A stretch of DNA of 64,000 nucleotides from Planctomycetota bacterium (lineage in GTDB: Bacteria > Planctomycetota > UBA1135 > GCA-002686595). Below are positions 1 through 8,879 of the stretch, in pieces; within the stretch, counting starts at the first letter, position 1, and every line of letters begins with the position of its first letter. The notes under the pieces are model-generated. The model did no database searches and was not told where the DNA came from. It saw nothing but the letters and a program-made list of their open reading frames with translations. The stretch lies in contig JADYYP010000010.1 in the NCBI GenBank assembly GCA_020853575.1, positions 48,795-112,794 on the forward strand, in the 5' to 3' direction. The position numbers and the translations under genes are program-made.

Positions 1-3000
1 GCATCGAAGGCCGTCAGGAGTTGCTCGACCGTGATGCGCGGAGCGAGCTGCACGAACAACGGGCGCCGGGTGGGCCACTCACTGTCGAGCGCGAAGTAGC
101 CCGCGCGCTCGGCGGCCGGCTGGGTCAGCGGACCGAGCTCCAGGAAGCCGCTGCCGTCGCGATCGAGGGCGCGCCGCTCGTCGTCCGCCAGCGTCAGCTC
201 CTTGGCCTGGATGCGACCGTCCTTGTTGTCGTCGAGAGCCTCGAACAGCGCCAGAACCGCGCCGCGGAAGCGCAATTCGCGCCAAGTCCCCGGATGGCGT
301 GAGAGCTCGTCGATCGAGAGCCCCCGGTCGCCATCCAAGTCGAGCGCGGCGAACAGTGCCCGCGAGAGCTCGCTGACGTTGAGCCGGCGGTCGGCGTCCA
401 GGTCGAACTCGAGCGGCGCGAGTCCGTCGAACAGGCGCGCCAAGTCGCCGTCGCGATCGACGCGAGTCGAGAGGAAGTTCGACGGCGGCGGCGGCGTGAC
501 GCGCGTCGTGGCGCGGTCCTCCAGACCCGCACTGCCCGCGAGTTCCGCGAGCACGATGCGGCCGTCGCCGTCGAGATCGAACGACGAGCCAGCTCGAGTG
601 AGCTCGTCCCCGTCGAGCACTCCGCTGTGGTCCGCGTCACAACGCTCGAAGTGCAAGCGCGCCGTCGCTCCGGGAATCTCGTCCGGTCGAGCGTGTGGTT
701 TGAGCGTTCCCAGGATGTCGCCGGGCACGAGCAGCAAACGCTCGATCTCCGTCAGGCTCAGCCAACGTGAACCCACGTGGCTCGTGTCCTTGAGCGCGCG
801 TCCGGCTTCGTCGAGCTGCTTGTCGAGCGGGAACTCCTCGAGCGCCACGACGTAGCACTCGCGCAATGCCGCCAGGGTCCCCAGCTGCACGGGCTCGGCG
901 CTGATCGTGACATCAGAGGCGAACACACCTTCGCTGCCCGGAGCGAACATCAGGCTCTGCAGGAACGGCGCGTTGAAGTACGCGCCGCCGGCGAGCATCT
1001 CGGTCGACAGCCCCGAAGGCAACGTGGCGATCGGCCGCACGCGCTTGGGCTCGGTGACCTCGAAGATCGAGAGCCGCGAGGTCGCCTGCGCATTGCCGTT
1101 GTCGGCCTCGCCCAGCAGGTACACGAAGTCGCCCTCGCGCGTCTTCGACCCGCCTTGCGGCTCGGCGATGTCGACGTGGCTCGCGAGCACCATCCCGCGC
1201 CACGACACCTCGAAGCGCCGCGCCCGCGAGCGATCCTCGCGCTGCGGGTGGAGTTGCTCGAGCTGGCTCGGCTCGGTGGCATCGAACAAGTACAGCCCGT
1301 CGCGCTCGTCCAGCACGGCGAGCAACATGCGTGGCTTGGTGCGCTGATCGACGGGGCGCCCGTCCTCGGAGATCGGTCGCGAGTTCTGGAACAGGACCTC
1401 GACGTGCGTCGCCGCATCCACCGCCGTCTCGGCGTCGTGCAGGCGCGTCCCGCCGACCACCTTGGGCTCGGAGGGACGACGGATGTCGACCACCAGCACG
1501 CCGCCGGCACCGTCGGCGACGAAAGCATGGGGCCACTGCACGCGCACCGAGTTGGCGTCGAAGGTCGGCACCTGCGCGACCTGCTCGAGCCGCTCGCGCG
1601 CGCTCCACTCGAAGATGCGCAGGCCGCCGACGCCATCGGCGACGTACAGGTGCTTGCCGGCCAGCGCGAAACCCTTGGGTTGGATGGTCGCGATGAACTG
1701 CGTGCGCCGCGGCGTTCGCGGGTCGCGCACGTCGAGCACGTGGATGCCGCGGAAGCCCTCGGCCGCGAAAACGAAGCGGGCGCGCCCCTGCAGCGGATCG
1801 CAGTCCAGTTCCAGGTCGACGATGTCGGGCAACACGAATTTGGCGATCGGAACCGAAGCGGAGATCTGCGCTCGATCGATGGCCACGACCTCGAGCCCGC
1901 GGCGATCCGCGACGAAGGCCAGCTTTCGTCCGAGCCGGAAGTTGACCGAGCCCAGGCCCCAGGTCGTGGAGCTGCGGTGGCACTCGACGCAGGCGCGCGA
2001 CGTCGGTCGCACCGTGTGCATTTGGTGATGGATCTGCGTCAGGCCCGAAAGTCCGCTGGCCGTCACCGGCAGGGCCTGGTCGATCAACACCTGTCCGCGC
2101 TCGTCACGCACCGTGCCCATCGTCGAGAACCCGGTCAAGTACGGCGCAAAACGCCCGGCCTCGTCGAGCCCCGCGTAGAAGCCCTTCCAGGTCGCGAAGA
2201 CCTTCTCTTGGGTCGTGACGCGCCCCTTGGTCTTCAGGCCGGACAGGAGGTCGAGCTGCGTCAGCGACTCGTTGCGGTCGAAATGGAAGCCCATGAAGTT
2301 GGGGTTCCACGCCGAATGGCACAGGTGGCATTCGAGCGACTCGTGCTGCTTGGTCATGGCCTGCGCCGCGCGGTCGTTGTACTCCGGCCGATCGGGATCG
2401 AGCACGTGCACGAGTTGCGGCACGTCGTGCTGGGCTCCGTCGACCTTGCTGGTGAGCACCACGCGCTCCCCGATCCTCGACAAGTGCTCGAGGGGCGTCC
2501 CGCGACGCGTGCGCAACGTCGCCGCAGCACGGAACGAGCCGTGGCAGTCGACGCAGCCGATCTCCACCGCGTGCTCCATCGCACCGTACAAGCGCCCATC
2601 CCCCATCACGTCGTTCTGCGTGTGGCAATCGATGCAGTGCATGCCGCGCTCGTGGTGCACATCGGGCGGAACGAGGCTCGGATCGTCGAGGTAGAACTGG
2701 CGGTTGCGCAACACGTCGGTCGTGCCCGGGATCTCCGGACCGCCCGGCGCTCCGGGAGGGAGCTGCGAAAGTCCGCGGAAATTGAGTCCGATCGACGCGT
2801 CACCGTAGTGGCACGAAGTGCAGGTGTCGGTGCTCGGCGCGCGCGTCATGGCGTGCACCCTGGGGTGACCCGGCTCGCTGCGCTGCGCGCTCTTGTCCGC
2901 GCTCTCGGACAAACCATCGAGCGCGTAAGTGACATGGCATGCGGCACAGCCCTCGCCGCGGTAGTCGCCGTCGAATCCGACGCGCCCGTCGACGGCTCGC

Positions 3001-3626
3001 CCTTCCGACCACAGGTGACACTGCATGCACTCCTTGCGCGCCAAGTCCCCGTAGTGCGTCGAGAGTCGGTCGCGCGGACCGCTCTCGCGGAACGGCGGAA
3101 TGGGAAAGAGCTCCTTGATGTCGCCGGCCGTCGCCGAGCCCGACGTCGCGCCGAAGATGCCGTAAGTCGAGCCCTTCTTGGCGAGCAGGCCGTTCTCGTA
3201 GAAGCCGTCGGAGAGGTGCCCTGCCGTCGTCGCGTGCAAACTCGTGTGCACGCGTCGGACCTGATCTTCGTGGCATGGGCCGCACACTTGCGCGGCCACG
3301 CGCAGGTCCATCGGGTTTTCGAAGCGCCGCCAGATCAAGTTGTCGTCGCGTGCGGCGACGCGCTCGTCGGAGTCCTCGGCGCGGGTGCTCGCCGGATGGG
3401 CCTCGAGCTTGTTCTTGGTGCTCGCGTTGCCGCCGTGGCAGTCCACGCACGACAGGTCGGCTTCGGGGTGCATGCTCTCGATCCCGGCGTGGCATTGCAT
3501 GCAGCCGTTGGAGCTGGCGTCGGACGAGCTCGAATGCCCGGACGGCTGCGCGCCGCTCGACAGCAGCGACGCGGCCAAGCTCGCGAAGCCGGCGGCGAAC
3601 ACGGGCGCCCAGCGAACGAAGGACAT
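1..3626 (-). CDS. Secreted decahaem cytochrome c with LVIVD-type beta-propeller and EF-hand tail (partial, runs off left edge)
   Basis: Reading leftward from ATG 3626, one open frame runs to the window edge (about 1,208 codons visible, no stop). A signal peptide (roughly residues 1-27) is followed by ten CxxCH haem c sites between residue 42 and residue 550 (for example CMQCH at 42-46, CVECH at 546-550). Next come LVIVD-like repeats (segments such as GIHVLDVRDP and GVLVVDIRRP), typical of a secreted beta-propeller, and then at least five acidic EF-hand or dockerin-like loops (DLDGDGRIVLAE, DLDADRRLNVSE, DDNKDGRIQAKE). The domain order suggests periplasmic or cell-surface electron transfer. 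The partner and substrate cannot be told. It is the last gene of a three-gene minus-strand cluster, only 15 bp after the AP-fold gene. The C-terminus is missing. Confidence 0.9.
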   Translation of the reverse strand, partial: MSFVRWAPVFAAGFASLAASLLSSGAQPSGHSSSSDASSNGCMQCHAGIESMHPEADLSCVDCHGGNASTKNKLEAHPASTRAEDSDERVAARDDNLIWRRFENPMDLRVAAQVCGPCHEDQVRRVHTSLHATTAGHLSDGFYENGLLAKKGSTYGIFGATSGSATAGDIKELFPIPPFRESGPRDRLSTHYGDLARKECMQCHLWSEGRAVDGRVGFDGDYRGEGCAACHVTYALDGLSESADKSAQRSEPGHPRVHAMTRAPSTDTCTSCHYGDASIGLNFRGLSQLPPGAPGGPEIPGTTDVLRNRQFYLDDPSLVPPDVHHERGMHCIDCHTQNDVMGDGRLYGAMEHAVEIGCVDCHGSFRAAATLRTRRGTPLEHLSRIGERVVLTSKVDGAQHDVPQLVHVLDPDRPEYNDRAAQAMTKQHESLECHLCHSAWNPNFMGFHFDRNESLTQLDLLSGLKTKGRVTTQEKVFATWKGFYAGLDEAGRFAPYLTGFSTMGTVRDERGQVLIDQALPVTASGLSGLTQIHHQMHTVRPTSRACVECHRSSTTWGLGSVNFRLGRKLAFVADRRGLEVVAIDRAQISASVPIAKFVLPDIVDLELDCDPLQGRARFVFAAEGFRGIHVLDVRDPRTPRRTQFIATIQPKGFALAGKHLYVADGVGGLRIFEWSARERLEQVAQVPTFDANSVRVQWPHAFVADGAGGVLVVDIRRPSEPKVVGGTRLHDAETAVDAATHVEVLFQNSRPISEDGRPVDQRTKPRMLLAVLDERDGLYLFDATEPSQLEQLHPQREDRSRARRFEVSWRGMVLASHVDIAEPQGGSKTREGDFVYLLGEADNGNAQATSRLSIFEVTEPKRVRPIATLPSGLSTEMLAGGAYFNAPFLQSLMFAPGSEGVFASDVTISAEPVQLGTLAALRECYVVALEEFPLDKQLDEAGRALKDTSHVGSRWLSLTEIERLLLVPGDILGTLKPHARPDEIPGATARLHFERCDADHSGVLDGDELTRAGSSFDLDGDGRIVLAELAGSAGLEDRATTRVTPPPPSNFLSTRVDRDGDLARLFDGLAPLEFDLDADRRLNVSELSRALFAALDLDGDRGLSIDELSRHPGTWRELRFRGAVLALFEALDDNKDGRIQAKELTLADDERRALDRDGSGFLELGPLTQPAAERAGYFALDSEWPTRRPLFVQLAPRITVEQLLTAFD

Positions 3627-3641
3627 CACGCGCCCGCGTCC

Positions 3642-4793
3642 TCAGGCGAGCAACCGCGGCAAGCGCTTGGCGCGCGACTTCGCGGCGCGCGCCCCGAGGA
3701 GCTCACACACCGTCGGACACACGTCGACGACCTGCACGTCGTCCTCGACGATCCGGCCGCGCGCGAAGTCGGGCCCCCAGCAGGTCGCGGTGACGTACTC
3801 GAGATCGTTCGAACCGTCGCCGTGGTCGAGCCCGCGGCGCGAGTTCAGGTCGGCGTCACGACCGAACTCGGGCACGACGACGAAGGCCGTCGAATCGCGC
3901 AGCTCGGCGTCGCCCTTGACCGCCTTCCACAACTCCCCGAGCGCGGCGTCGTTCTGGCGGATGACCTCGACGTAGCCGTTGTACGAACCGTGGGCGATGT
4001 CCGCCTGCTGGAGCACGACCGCGACCAGCTTGGGCTTGAACACCACGAGCAAGTTGCGCGCGACGCGCAGCGCCTTGGCGTCGGCCGCGTTGGCACCGCG
4101 GATGTCGGCCGTTCCACTGGTCAGCTCCTCGAGGATGTACTTCTCCACCTGAGCCGCGGACTCCGGTGAGTTGAGGCTCGCGGCAGCGCCGCGGGATTCG
4201 ATCGCAGCGCGCAGCTTCGCGAGCAGCTCCTGCTCCTTGTTGGAGAGCGCCTTGGGCTTGCCCCAGGCATCGAGGATCGACTTGAACTCGGCGTTGAACA
4301 ACCCGTCGCCGTCGACCGTGTTGGCCCCGAAGCGCGCACCGTAGTCGGGGTGCAGCCCGTAGCTGTAGTTGGTTTGCTGTGCGCCGCCGGAGGTCGAGAT
4401 CCACACCTGGCTCGCGGGCAGCGCGAGGTCCCGGCGCAGGTACTCGAACAGGGTCGGATCCTCTCCGCGCGCGTTCTCGCGGATCCCACGCGCCTCCGAG
4501 ACGCCCGTGAAGATCGAGAGCGCCGCCCCGAAATGCCCCAGGTTCGACGACTTCGCGCGCTTGTAGAGCACACCTTCCTTGGCCATGGCCTCGAGCGTCG
4601 GAACGTTGCCCGCGGCGCCGAAGGTCTCGCGCGTGCGCACCCCGCCCGCGAAGGCCACCAGCACGACGTGCTGCGTGCGCCGCGCTTGGAACGGCACGCG
4701 CAGCGTCGCGCGAGCGTCGCTCGCCAGCGCCAGGGAGCCCGCGGCCGTGCCGATCAAGAACTCGCGGCGGTCGAATGCGTTGGGCTGGTTCAC
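3642..4793 (-). CDS. Tat-exported alkaline-phosphatase-superfamily (DUF1501/sulfatase-like) protein
   Basis: 383 aa from GTG 4793, chosen because a GAGGA Shine-Dalgarno sits 7 nt upstream and a twin-arginine motif (RREFLIG, residues 9-15) followed by a hydrophobic stretch then lies at the N-terminus. A TTG at 4814 overlapping the upstream stop is an alternative. The body resembles planctomycete DUF1501 and other AP-fold proteins: an N-terminal strand followed by GGVRTRE, a middle region with LVAVVLQQADIAHGSYNGY, and a C-terminal VVVPEFGRD and LDHGDGSND where metal ligands normally lie. The substrate is unknown. It sits between the DUF1549-like gene and the decahaem cytochrome, all on the minus strand and closely spaced, so co-expression and a shared extracytoplasmic function are inferred. 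Confidence 0.85.
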   Translation of the reverse strand: MNQPNAFDRREFLIGTAAGSLALASDARATLRVPFQARRTQHVVLVAFAGGVRTRETFGAAGNVPTLEAMAKEGVLYKRAKSSNLGHFGAALSIFTGVSEARGIRENARGEDPTLFEYLRRDLALPASQVWISTSGGAQQTNYSYGLHPDYGARFGANTVDGDGLFNAEFKSILDAWGKPKALSNKEQELLAKLRAAIESRGAAASLNSPESAAQVEKYILEELTSGTADIRGANAADAKALRVARNLLVVFKPKLVAVVLQQADIAHGSYNGYVEVIRQNDAALGELWKAVKGDAELRDSTAFVVVPEFGRDADLNSRRGLDHGDGSNDLEYVTATCWGPDFARGRIVEDDVQVVDVCPTVCELLGARAAKSRAKRLPRLLA

Positions 4794-4810
4794 GCTGGGG
4801 TCCTCGCGCG

Positions 4811-5941
4811 TCAATACGACTGATATTCGGGGTGCGTGACGATGGCGTAGAGCACGGTTTGCGGGCGGCACTCTGCGTCGCGGAAAGTCGACACGAAGCT
4901 CTCGAGCTCGCGCGCCGAGGGCTCGCGGCCGAGCAGGCTGCGGAAACGCTCGGCGATCCAGCCCGACGGCTCTGGAATCGCGTCGCGCTCCGGCAATGCG
5001 ACCTGCCCCGAGTCGATCAACACGCGCGCGAACACCGAGCGCAAGGGCGCCGCATCGGACAGCCCGTCGAGCGCGCTGCGCAGCCGGCGCGCCTCCTCGT
5101 CGCTCGGGAGGCGCCCGAGCAAGTCGACGTACAGTGCCCGCACCCACAGTCGATTCGGCGCTTCACGCTTGGACGCGACGCGCGCGTCCCAGGCCGGGGC
5201 GAGCAGCCATTCCCGGACGATGCCGCGGAACTCGAAGGCGTCTCGCTGGAGGCGCCGCACCCAATCCGCCAACGCCTTGCGCTCGGGTTCCGCGCGCAAG
5301 ATGCGACGGTACTCGCGCTCGATCAAGGTCTCGGCGAACGAGCGGTCGGCGACGGCGATCGACAGGATGTCGGACTGAGAGGATCCCGTGCGACCGAGGA
5401 ACGTCCCCGCGCGGCCGTCGTAGATCGCTTTTCCGACCTCGAGCTCGCGCGGGTTCTTCTGGACCCGCAGCCCGTTGAGCTGCTCCATGACGACCGTGAC
5501 GAAGGTGTCGGCACCGGGGTTGCGCTGGTCGAAGCTCGGGCTGAGCGCGATGCGATGGATCGCGTCGCGCACGTCGAGCTTGCCTTGCGCCAGGAGCTCT
5601 GGCAGCGCCTCGACGCGCGACGACTCCGGGCGGAAGTTGTCGATCAACAGGAAGTAGAAGAGCTGCTCTTCGAGCCAGTGTCGCCAGCACTCCGGCGAGC
5701 CCAGGGCTTGGTCCACGAACTCGTGACGGGCAACGCCGGTCCACCGGAGCCGCTCGGACTCGAAGGGCGGCCGACCGTATAGGTCGAGCGTCGCCGCGCG
5801 CAGCGACGCGGCATCGAGCGCGCGCGCCGGCTGAGCCTGCGTCACGTCGTCTTGCGCTCGTGCCATCCCCGGAAGCCCCACCAGTGCTGCGGTGAGATTC
5901 AGGACGAGGAGGAGCGCGCCGCTCCTGCAACCCGCTGCCAT
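4811..5941 (-). CDS. Secreted DUF1549-like protein
   Basis: 376 aa from ATG 5941, with a hydrophobic signal peptide ending around residue 30 (GMARAQ). Two degenerate units resemble the planctomycete DUF1549 signature: LRAATLDLYGRPP near the N-terminus and RALYVDLLGRLPSDEEARR in the middle, each followed by long amphipathic helices, with a PSFDQRNPGADTF segment between. Such proteins are typically paired with DUF1501 proteins in Planctomycetota and have no proven activity. This is the first gene of the minus-strand cluster that continues into the Tat AP-fold protein and the decahaem cytochrome. A TAGAAT box lies 6 nt upstream of the ATG, so the transcript is probably nearly leaderless. Confidence 0.85.
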   Translation of the reverse strand: MAAGCRSGALLLVLNLTAALVGLPGMARAQDDVTQAQPARALDAASLRAATLDLYGRPPFESERLRWTGVARHEFVDQALGSPECWRHWLEEQLFYFLLIDNFRPESSRVEALPELLAQGKLDVRDAIHRIALSPSFDQRNPGADTFVTVVMEQLNGLRVQKNPRELEVGKAIYDGRAGTFLGRTGSSQSDILSIAVADRSFAETLIEREYRRILRAEPERKALADWVRRLQRDAFEFRGIVREWLLAPAWDARVASKREAPNRLWVRALYVDLLGRLPSDEEARRLRSALDGLSDAAPLRSVFARVLIDSGQVALPERDAIPEPSGWIAERFRSLLGREPSARELESFVSTFRDAECRPQTVLYAIVTHPEYQSY

Positions 5942-5947
5942 ACGGCG

Positions 5948-5953
5948 ATTCTA
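5948..5953 (-). promoter_or_regulatory. -10 box TAGAAT before the DUF1549-like gene
   Basis: On the minus strand TAGAAT ends 6 nt before the ATG at 5941. No convincing -35 is seen 17 nt further out. It fits the TANNNT pattern found just upstream of several starts in this window. Confidence 0.5.
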
Positions 5954-5961
5954 GCCCGCAC

Positions 5962-8622
5962 GTGCGGGGACCACTACGAATTGCGCACTTGGATGAAACC
6001 GCAGCGCGTGGACCGGACACGCACCGTGCGTCATCCTGTCCGCACGGCTCGCGCACACCGGCCTCGCACGCCCACGCAGTCCTCTTGAGCTCAACCCACG
6101 ACTGGTCTCCCGGCAGGGCCGTGCTGCAGGCCCTGCTCGCCGCTGGCGTGTACGTCGCGTTCGCGCGCTTGGCCGCGTCCCTGACCTTGCCCACGACGTT
6201 CGCGTCCGCTTTTTGGCCCGCGGCTGGTTGGGCGCTGTTCGCGGCCTGGAGGTTCGGACGCGCGGGACTGCTCGGAGTCGCGCTGGGAACGCTGATCACG
6301 TTGATCTGGCACGGCAGCGACGCCGACGGCTGGGACGGTGCGCTCAGATTGGGCCGACTGGGGCTGTGGATCTCGGTCGGAACAACCTTGCAGGCCTGGC
6401 TCGGCGCACATTGGACGCGTGCGACGCTGGTCTCGCGGCCGCCGCTGTCGCGACCGTCGGAGGTCCTGCGCTTCGTGGCCGCGATGGCCCTGACGTGCGC
6501 GACGAGCGCCACGATCGCGATCTCGGGCACGGCGCTCTCGCGCGGCGCAGGGCTGGGCAGCGCGTGGAACTCGTGGACCACCTGGTACCTGGGCGATTTG
6601 ATGGGAGTGCTGACGCTCGCGCCAGCGCTGCTGCGGTTCGGTGCGCCGCAGCGGCCGCGGCTGGCGCGCCAGCTGCGCGTCGACCTGCTCGGCGCCGCAA
6701 TGGTCGTGTCGCTGATGATCGGAGTGAGCGTGCTGTGGCCCGCGGAACTGGACACCGCGCTGCACATCGCGCAGGTGCTGTTCGTGCCCACCTTGCTGTG
6801 GGTCGCGCTGCGCGCCGGCCAAGCGGGAGTCGCGCTGATACTCCCCGTGGCCTCGCTGGTTGGATACGCGGCGCTCGCGCTGCGCATCGACGACGTGGCC
6901 CTGCACGCGACACGCGAACCGTTGCTGCTGCAACTGTTCCTGGGCGTGCTCGGCGTGGCCGGCTTGGTGCTCGCAGCCGCGCTCGAGGAACGTTCGGAGG
7001 CGCGCTCGGCGCTGGCCGCGGCCCGCGACGCGCTGGAGCTTCGTGTGGCGGAGCGCACGGCGGATCTCGAGAGCGCCAACCGCGCGCTGCAGGTCGAGAT
7101 CCAAGATCGCATTCGAGCCGAGGAGGCACGACGCGCGAGCGAGGCGCGCCTGAGTGCCACCGTCGAGCATTTACCGTTCGACTTCTGGGTGTGGGACCGC
7201 GATGGCCGCTGCGTGATGCAGAACCGGGTCTCCGTCGCGCGTTGGGGCGCGGTGGTCGGCAAGCATGTCGACGAGTTGAACCTCGACCAGCGCGTCCGGG
7301 AGCGCTGGGGCGAGCACCACAGGAAGGCGCTCGCGGGCCAGGTGGTGGTCGACTCGAACGAGATCCAAGTCGAAGGTCGCCTGCGCAGCTACGAGAGCGT
7401 CGTCGCGCCTGTCTCCGACGGCGGCGCGATCAGTGGTGTGCTCGGATTCAACCTCGACGTGAGTGAGCGCCGAGAGCTGGAGACGCAGCTCTTGCACGCG
7501 CAGAAGATGGACAGCATCGGACGCTTGGCCGGTGGCGTCGCGCACGACTTCAACAACCTGCTGACCGCGATCATGGGCTACGCCGAGATCGCGCTGCGCA
7601 AGCTCGGCCCCGAACACGAGGAAACGACCGACCTGATGGAGATCCGGCGCGCCGCACAGCGCGCGGCCGAGCTCACGCGGCAGTTGTTGGTGTTCTCCCG
7701 GCCACACGCGGCGCGCCCGCGGGTGCTCGAGGTCGACTCACTGGTGCGTTCCGTGCAACGCTTGCTGAGGCGCGTGATCGGCGAGCACATCGAGCTCGAG
7801 GTGCAACTCGGGTCGAACGCCGCCACGGTCTTCGCGGACGCGAGCCAGCTCGAACAGGTGCTGGTCAATCTGGCGGTCAACGCGCGGGACGCCATGCCTG
7901 GCGGCGGCCGCCTGCGCATCGCGACGTCGACCGAAACGCGCGGCGCACCCGCCCATTCTCGGCATGTTCAGATCGAAGTCAGCGACACGGGCAGCGGGAT
8001 TCCCGCGCAGCATCTCGAGCGCATCTTCGAGCCGTTCTTCACGACCAAGGAGGAAGGCGCGGGCACCGGATTGGGCCTGGCGACGGCCTATGCGATCGTT
8101 CACGGCGCTGGCGGCGACATTCGCGTGGAAAGCCGCGAGGGTCAGGGCACGACGTTCCGCGTGACACTGCCCGCGAGCGAAAGCACGGCGGAGCCCGCCG
8201 CGCCGCTGCCGCATGCCTACGAAGACCGCGGGCACGAGACCCTGCTGGTCGTCGAGGACGAGTCCCTGGTGCGACGCATCCTCGCCAGCGAGTTGCGCTC
8301 CCAGGGTTACACCGTGCTCGAGGCCGGCGACGGCGAGGAAGGCCTGCGCGCCGCGCGCGAGTTCCACGGCCGAATCGACGCGCTGCTCACCGACCTGGTG
8401 ATGCCGCGCATGGGTGGAGCGGACTTGGCGCGCGTGCTTTCCGTCGAGCGTCCGAATCTGCGCGTGCTGTTCGCCTCGGGCTACGCTGCGGAGCTGCGGC
8501 GCCAGGAGCCCGGACCGGGATTCGAGACGGCCTTCCTCGGCAAGCCCTTCGAGCCCACGGACGTGACGCGCAGCCTGCGCGAGTTGCTCGACCGCCGCCC
8601 CCAGGCGCGCACACTGGAGTGA
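5962..8622 (+). CDS. MASE1-PAS hybrid sensor histidine kinase with C-terminal receiver domain
   Basis: Membrane sensor kinase, 886 aa if begun at GTG 5962. The MASE1 region starts near residue 54, so TTG 6085 or GTG 6121 are possible later starts; no clear Shine-Dalgarno decides. About eight membrane segments (roughly residues 54-345) precede a coiled coil ([16 protein letters not shown]), a PAS domain (about 395-505), a HisKA domain with phospho-acceptor H528 in AHDFNN, and a HATPase_c domain with N box ([14 protein letters not shown]), G1 (DTGSGIP) and G2 (GTGLGLA). A fused receiver follows, with the phospho-acceptor aspartate at D811 ([11 protein letters not shown]). The MASE1 ligand and output partner are unknown; no response regulator gene is adjacent. 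It is divergent from the DUF1549-like gene. Confidence 0.92.
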   Translation: MRGPLRIAHLDETAARGPDTHRASSCPHGSRTPASHAHAVLLSSTHDWSPGRAVLQALLAAGVYVAFARLAASLTLPTTFASAFWPAAGWALFAAWRFGRAGLLGVALGTLITLIWHGSDADGWDGALRLGRLGLWISVGTTLQAWLGAHWTRATLVSRPPLSRPSEVLRFVAAMALTCATSATIAISGTALSRGAGLGSAWNSWTTWYLGDLMGVLTLAPALLRFGAPQRPRLARQLRVDLLGAAMVVSLMIGVSVLWPAELDTALHIAQVLFVPTLLWVALRAGQAGVALILPVASLVGYAALALRIDDVALHATREPLLLQLFLGVLGVAGLVLAAALEERSEARSALAAARDALELRVAERTADLESANRALQVEIQDRIRAEEARRASEARLSATVEHLPFDFWVWDRDGRCVMQNRVSVARWGAVVGKHVDELNLDQRVRERWGEHHRKALAGQVVVDSNEIQVEGRLRSYESVVAPVSDGGAISGVLGFNLDVSERRELETQLLHAQKMDSIGRLAGGVAHDFNNLLTAIMGYAEIALRKLGPEHEETTDLMEIRRAAQRAAELTRQLLVFSRPHAARPRVLEVDSLVRSVQRLLRRVIGEHIELEVQLGSNAATVFADASQLEQVLVNLAVNARDAMPGGGRLRIATSTETRGAPAHSRHVQIEVSDTGSGIPAQHLERIFEPFFTTKEEGAGTGLGLATAYAIVHGAGGDIRVESREGQGTTFRVTLPASESTAEPAAPLPHAYEDRGHETLLVVEDESLVRRILASELRSQGYTVLEAGDGEEGLRAAREFHGRIDALLTDLVMPRMGGADLARVLSVERPNLRVLFASGYAAELRRQEPGPGFETAFLGKPFEPTDVTRSLRELLDRRPQARTLE

Positions 8623-8879
8623 GAGCGCGTCCGCGAGCCCGCTCCGAGCAGCCGCCCGCGCCAGCCTCGCGGTCGTGCGCACCGGTGGGACGACGCTCCC
8701 GCGCCCGCGGCGCCCTGCTGGGTTGCGCGACAGCGCTCGACGGCTGCAGCCAGTCGACGCCCGACCACGCGCCCGGCGGCGTCGTGGGCCGTGCTCGCGC
8801 CCCGTGGAACACGAGCGCTCTACGCCACGATCAGCGCTGCTGAGTTGCCAAGCGCCGCTCCGTCTGGCTCCATGCCGCC
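8623..8879. other. Intergenic region without recognisable feature
   Basis: 257 bp of GC-rich sequence between the kinase and the acyl-ACP synthetase fusion. No gene, terminator or clear promoter was seen. Confidence 0.5.

Noticed and set aside
777..4169. Long plus-strand open frame (1,130 codons) over the cytochrome and AP-fold genes
   Set aside because: His/Arg/Leu-rich with no domain; an antisense shadow of the minus-strand genes, whose frames show haem motifs and a Tat signal.
5163..7262. 699-codon minus-strand frame between the DUF1549-like gene and the kinase
   Set aside because: Ser/Arg/Ala-rich; it contradicts both the DUF1549-like frame and the kinase frame, which have clear motifs.
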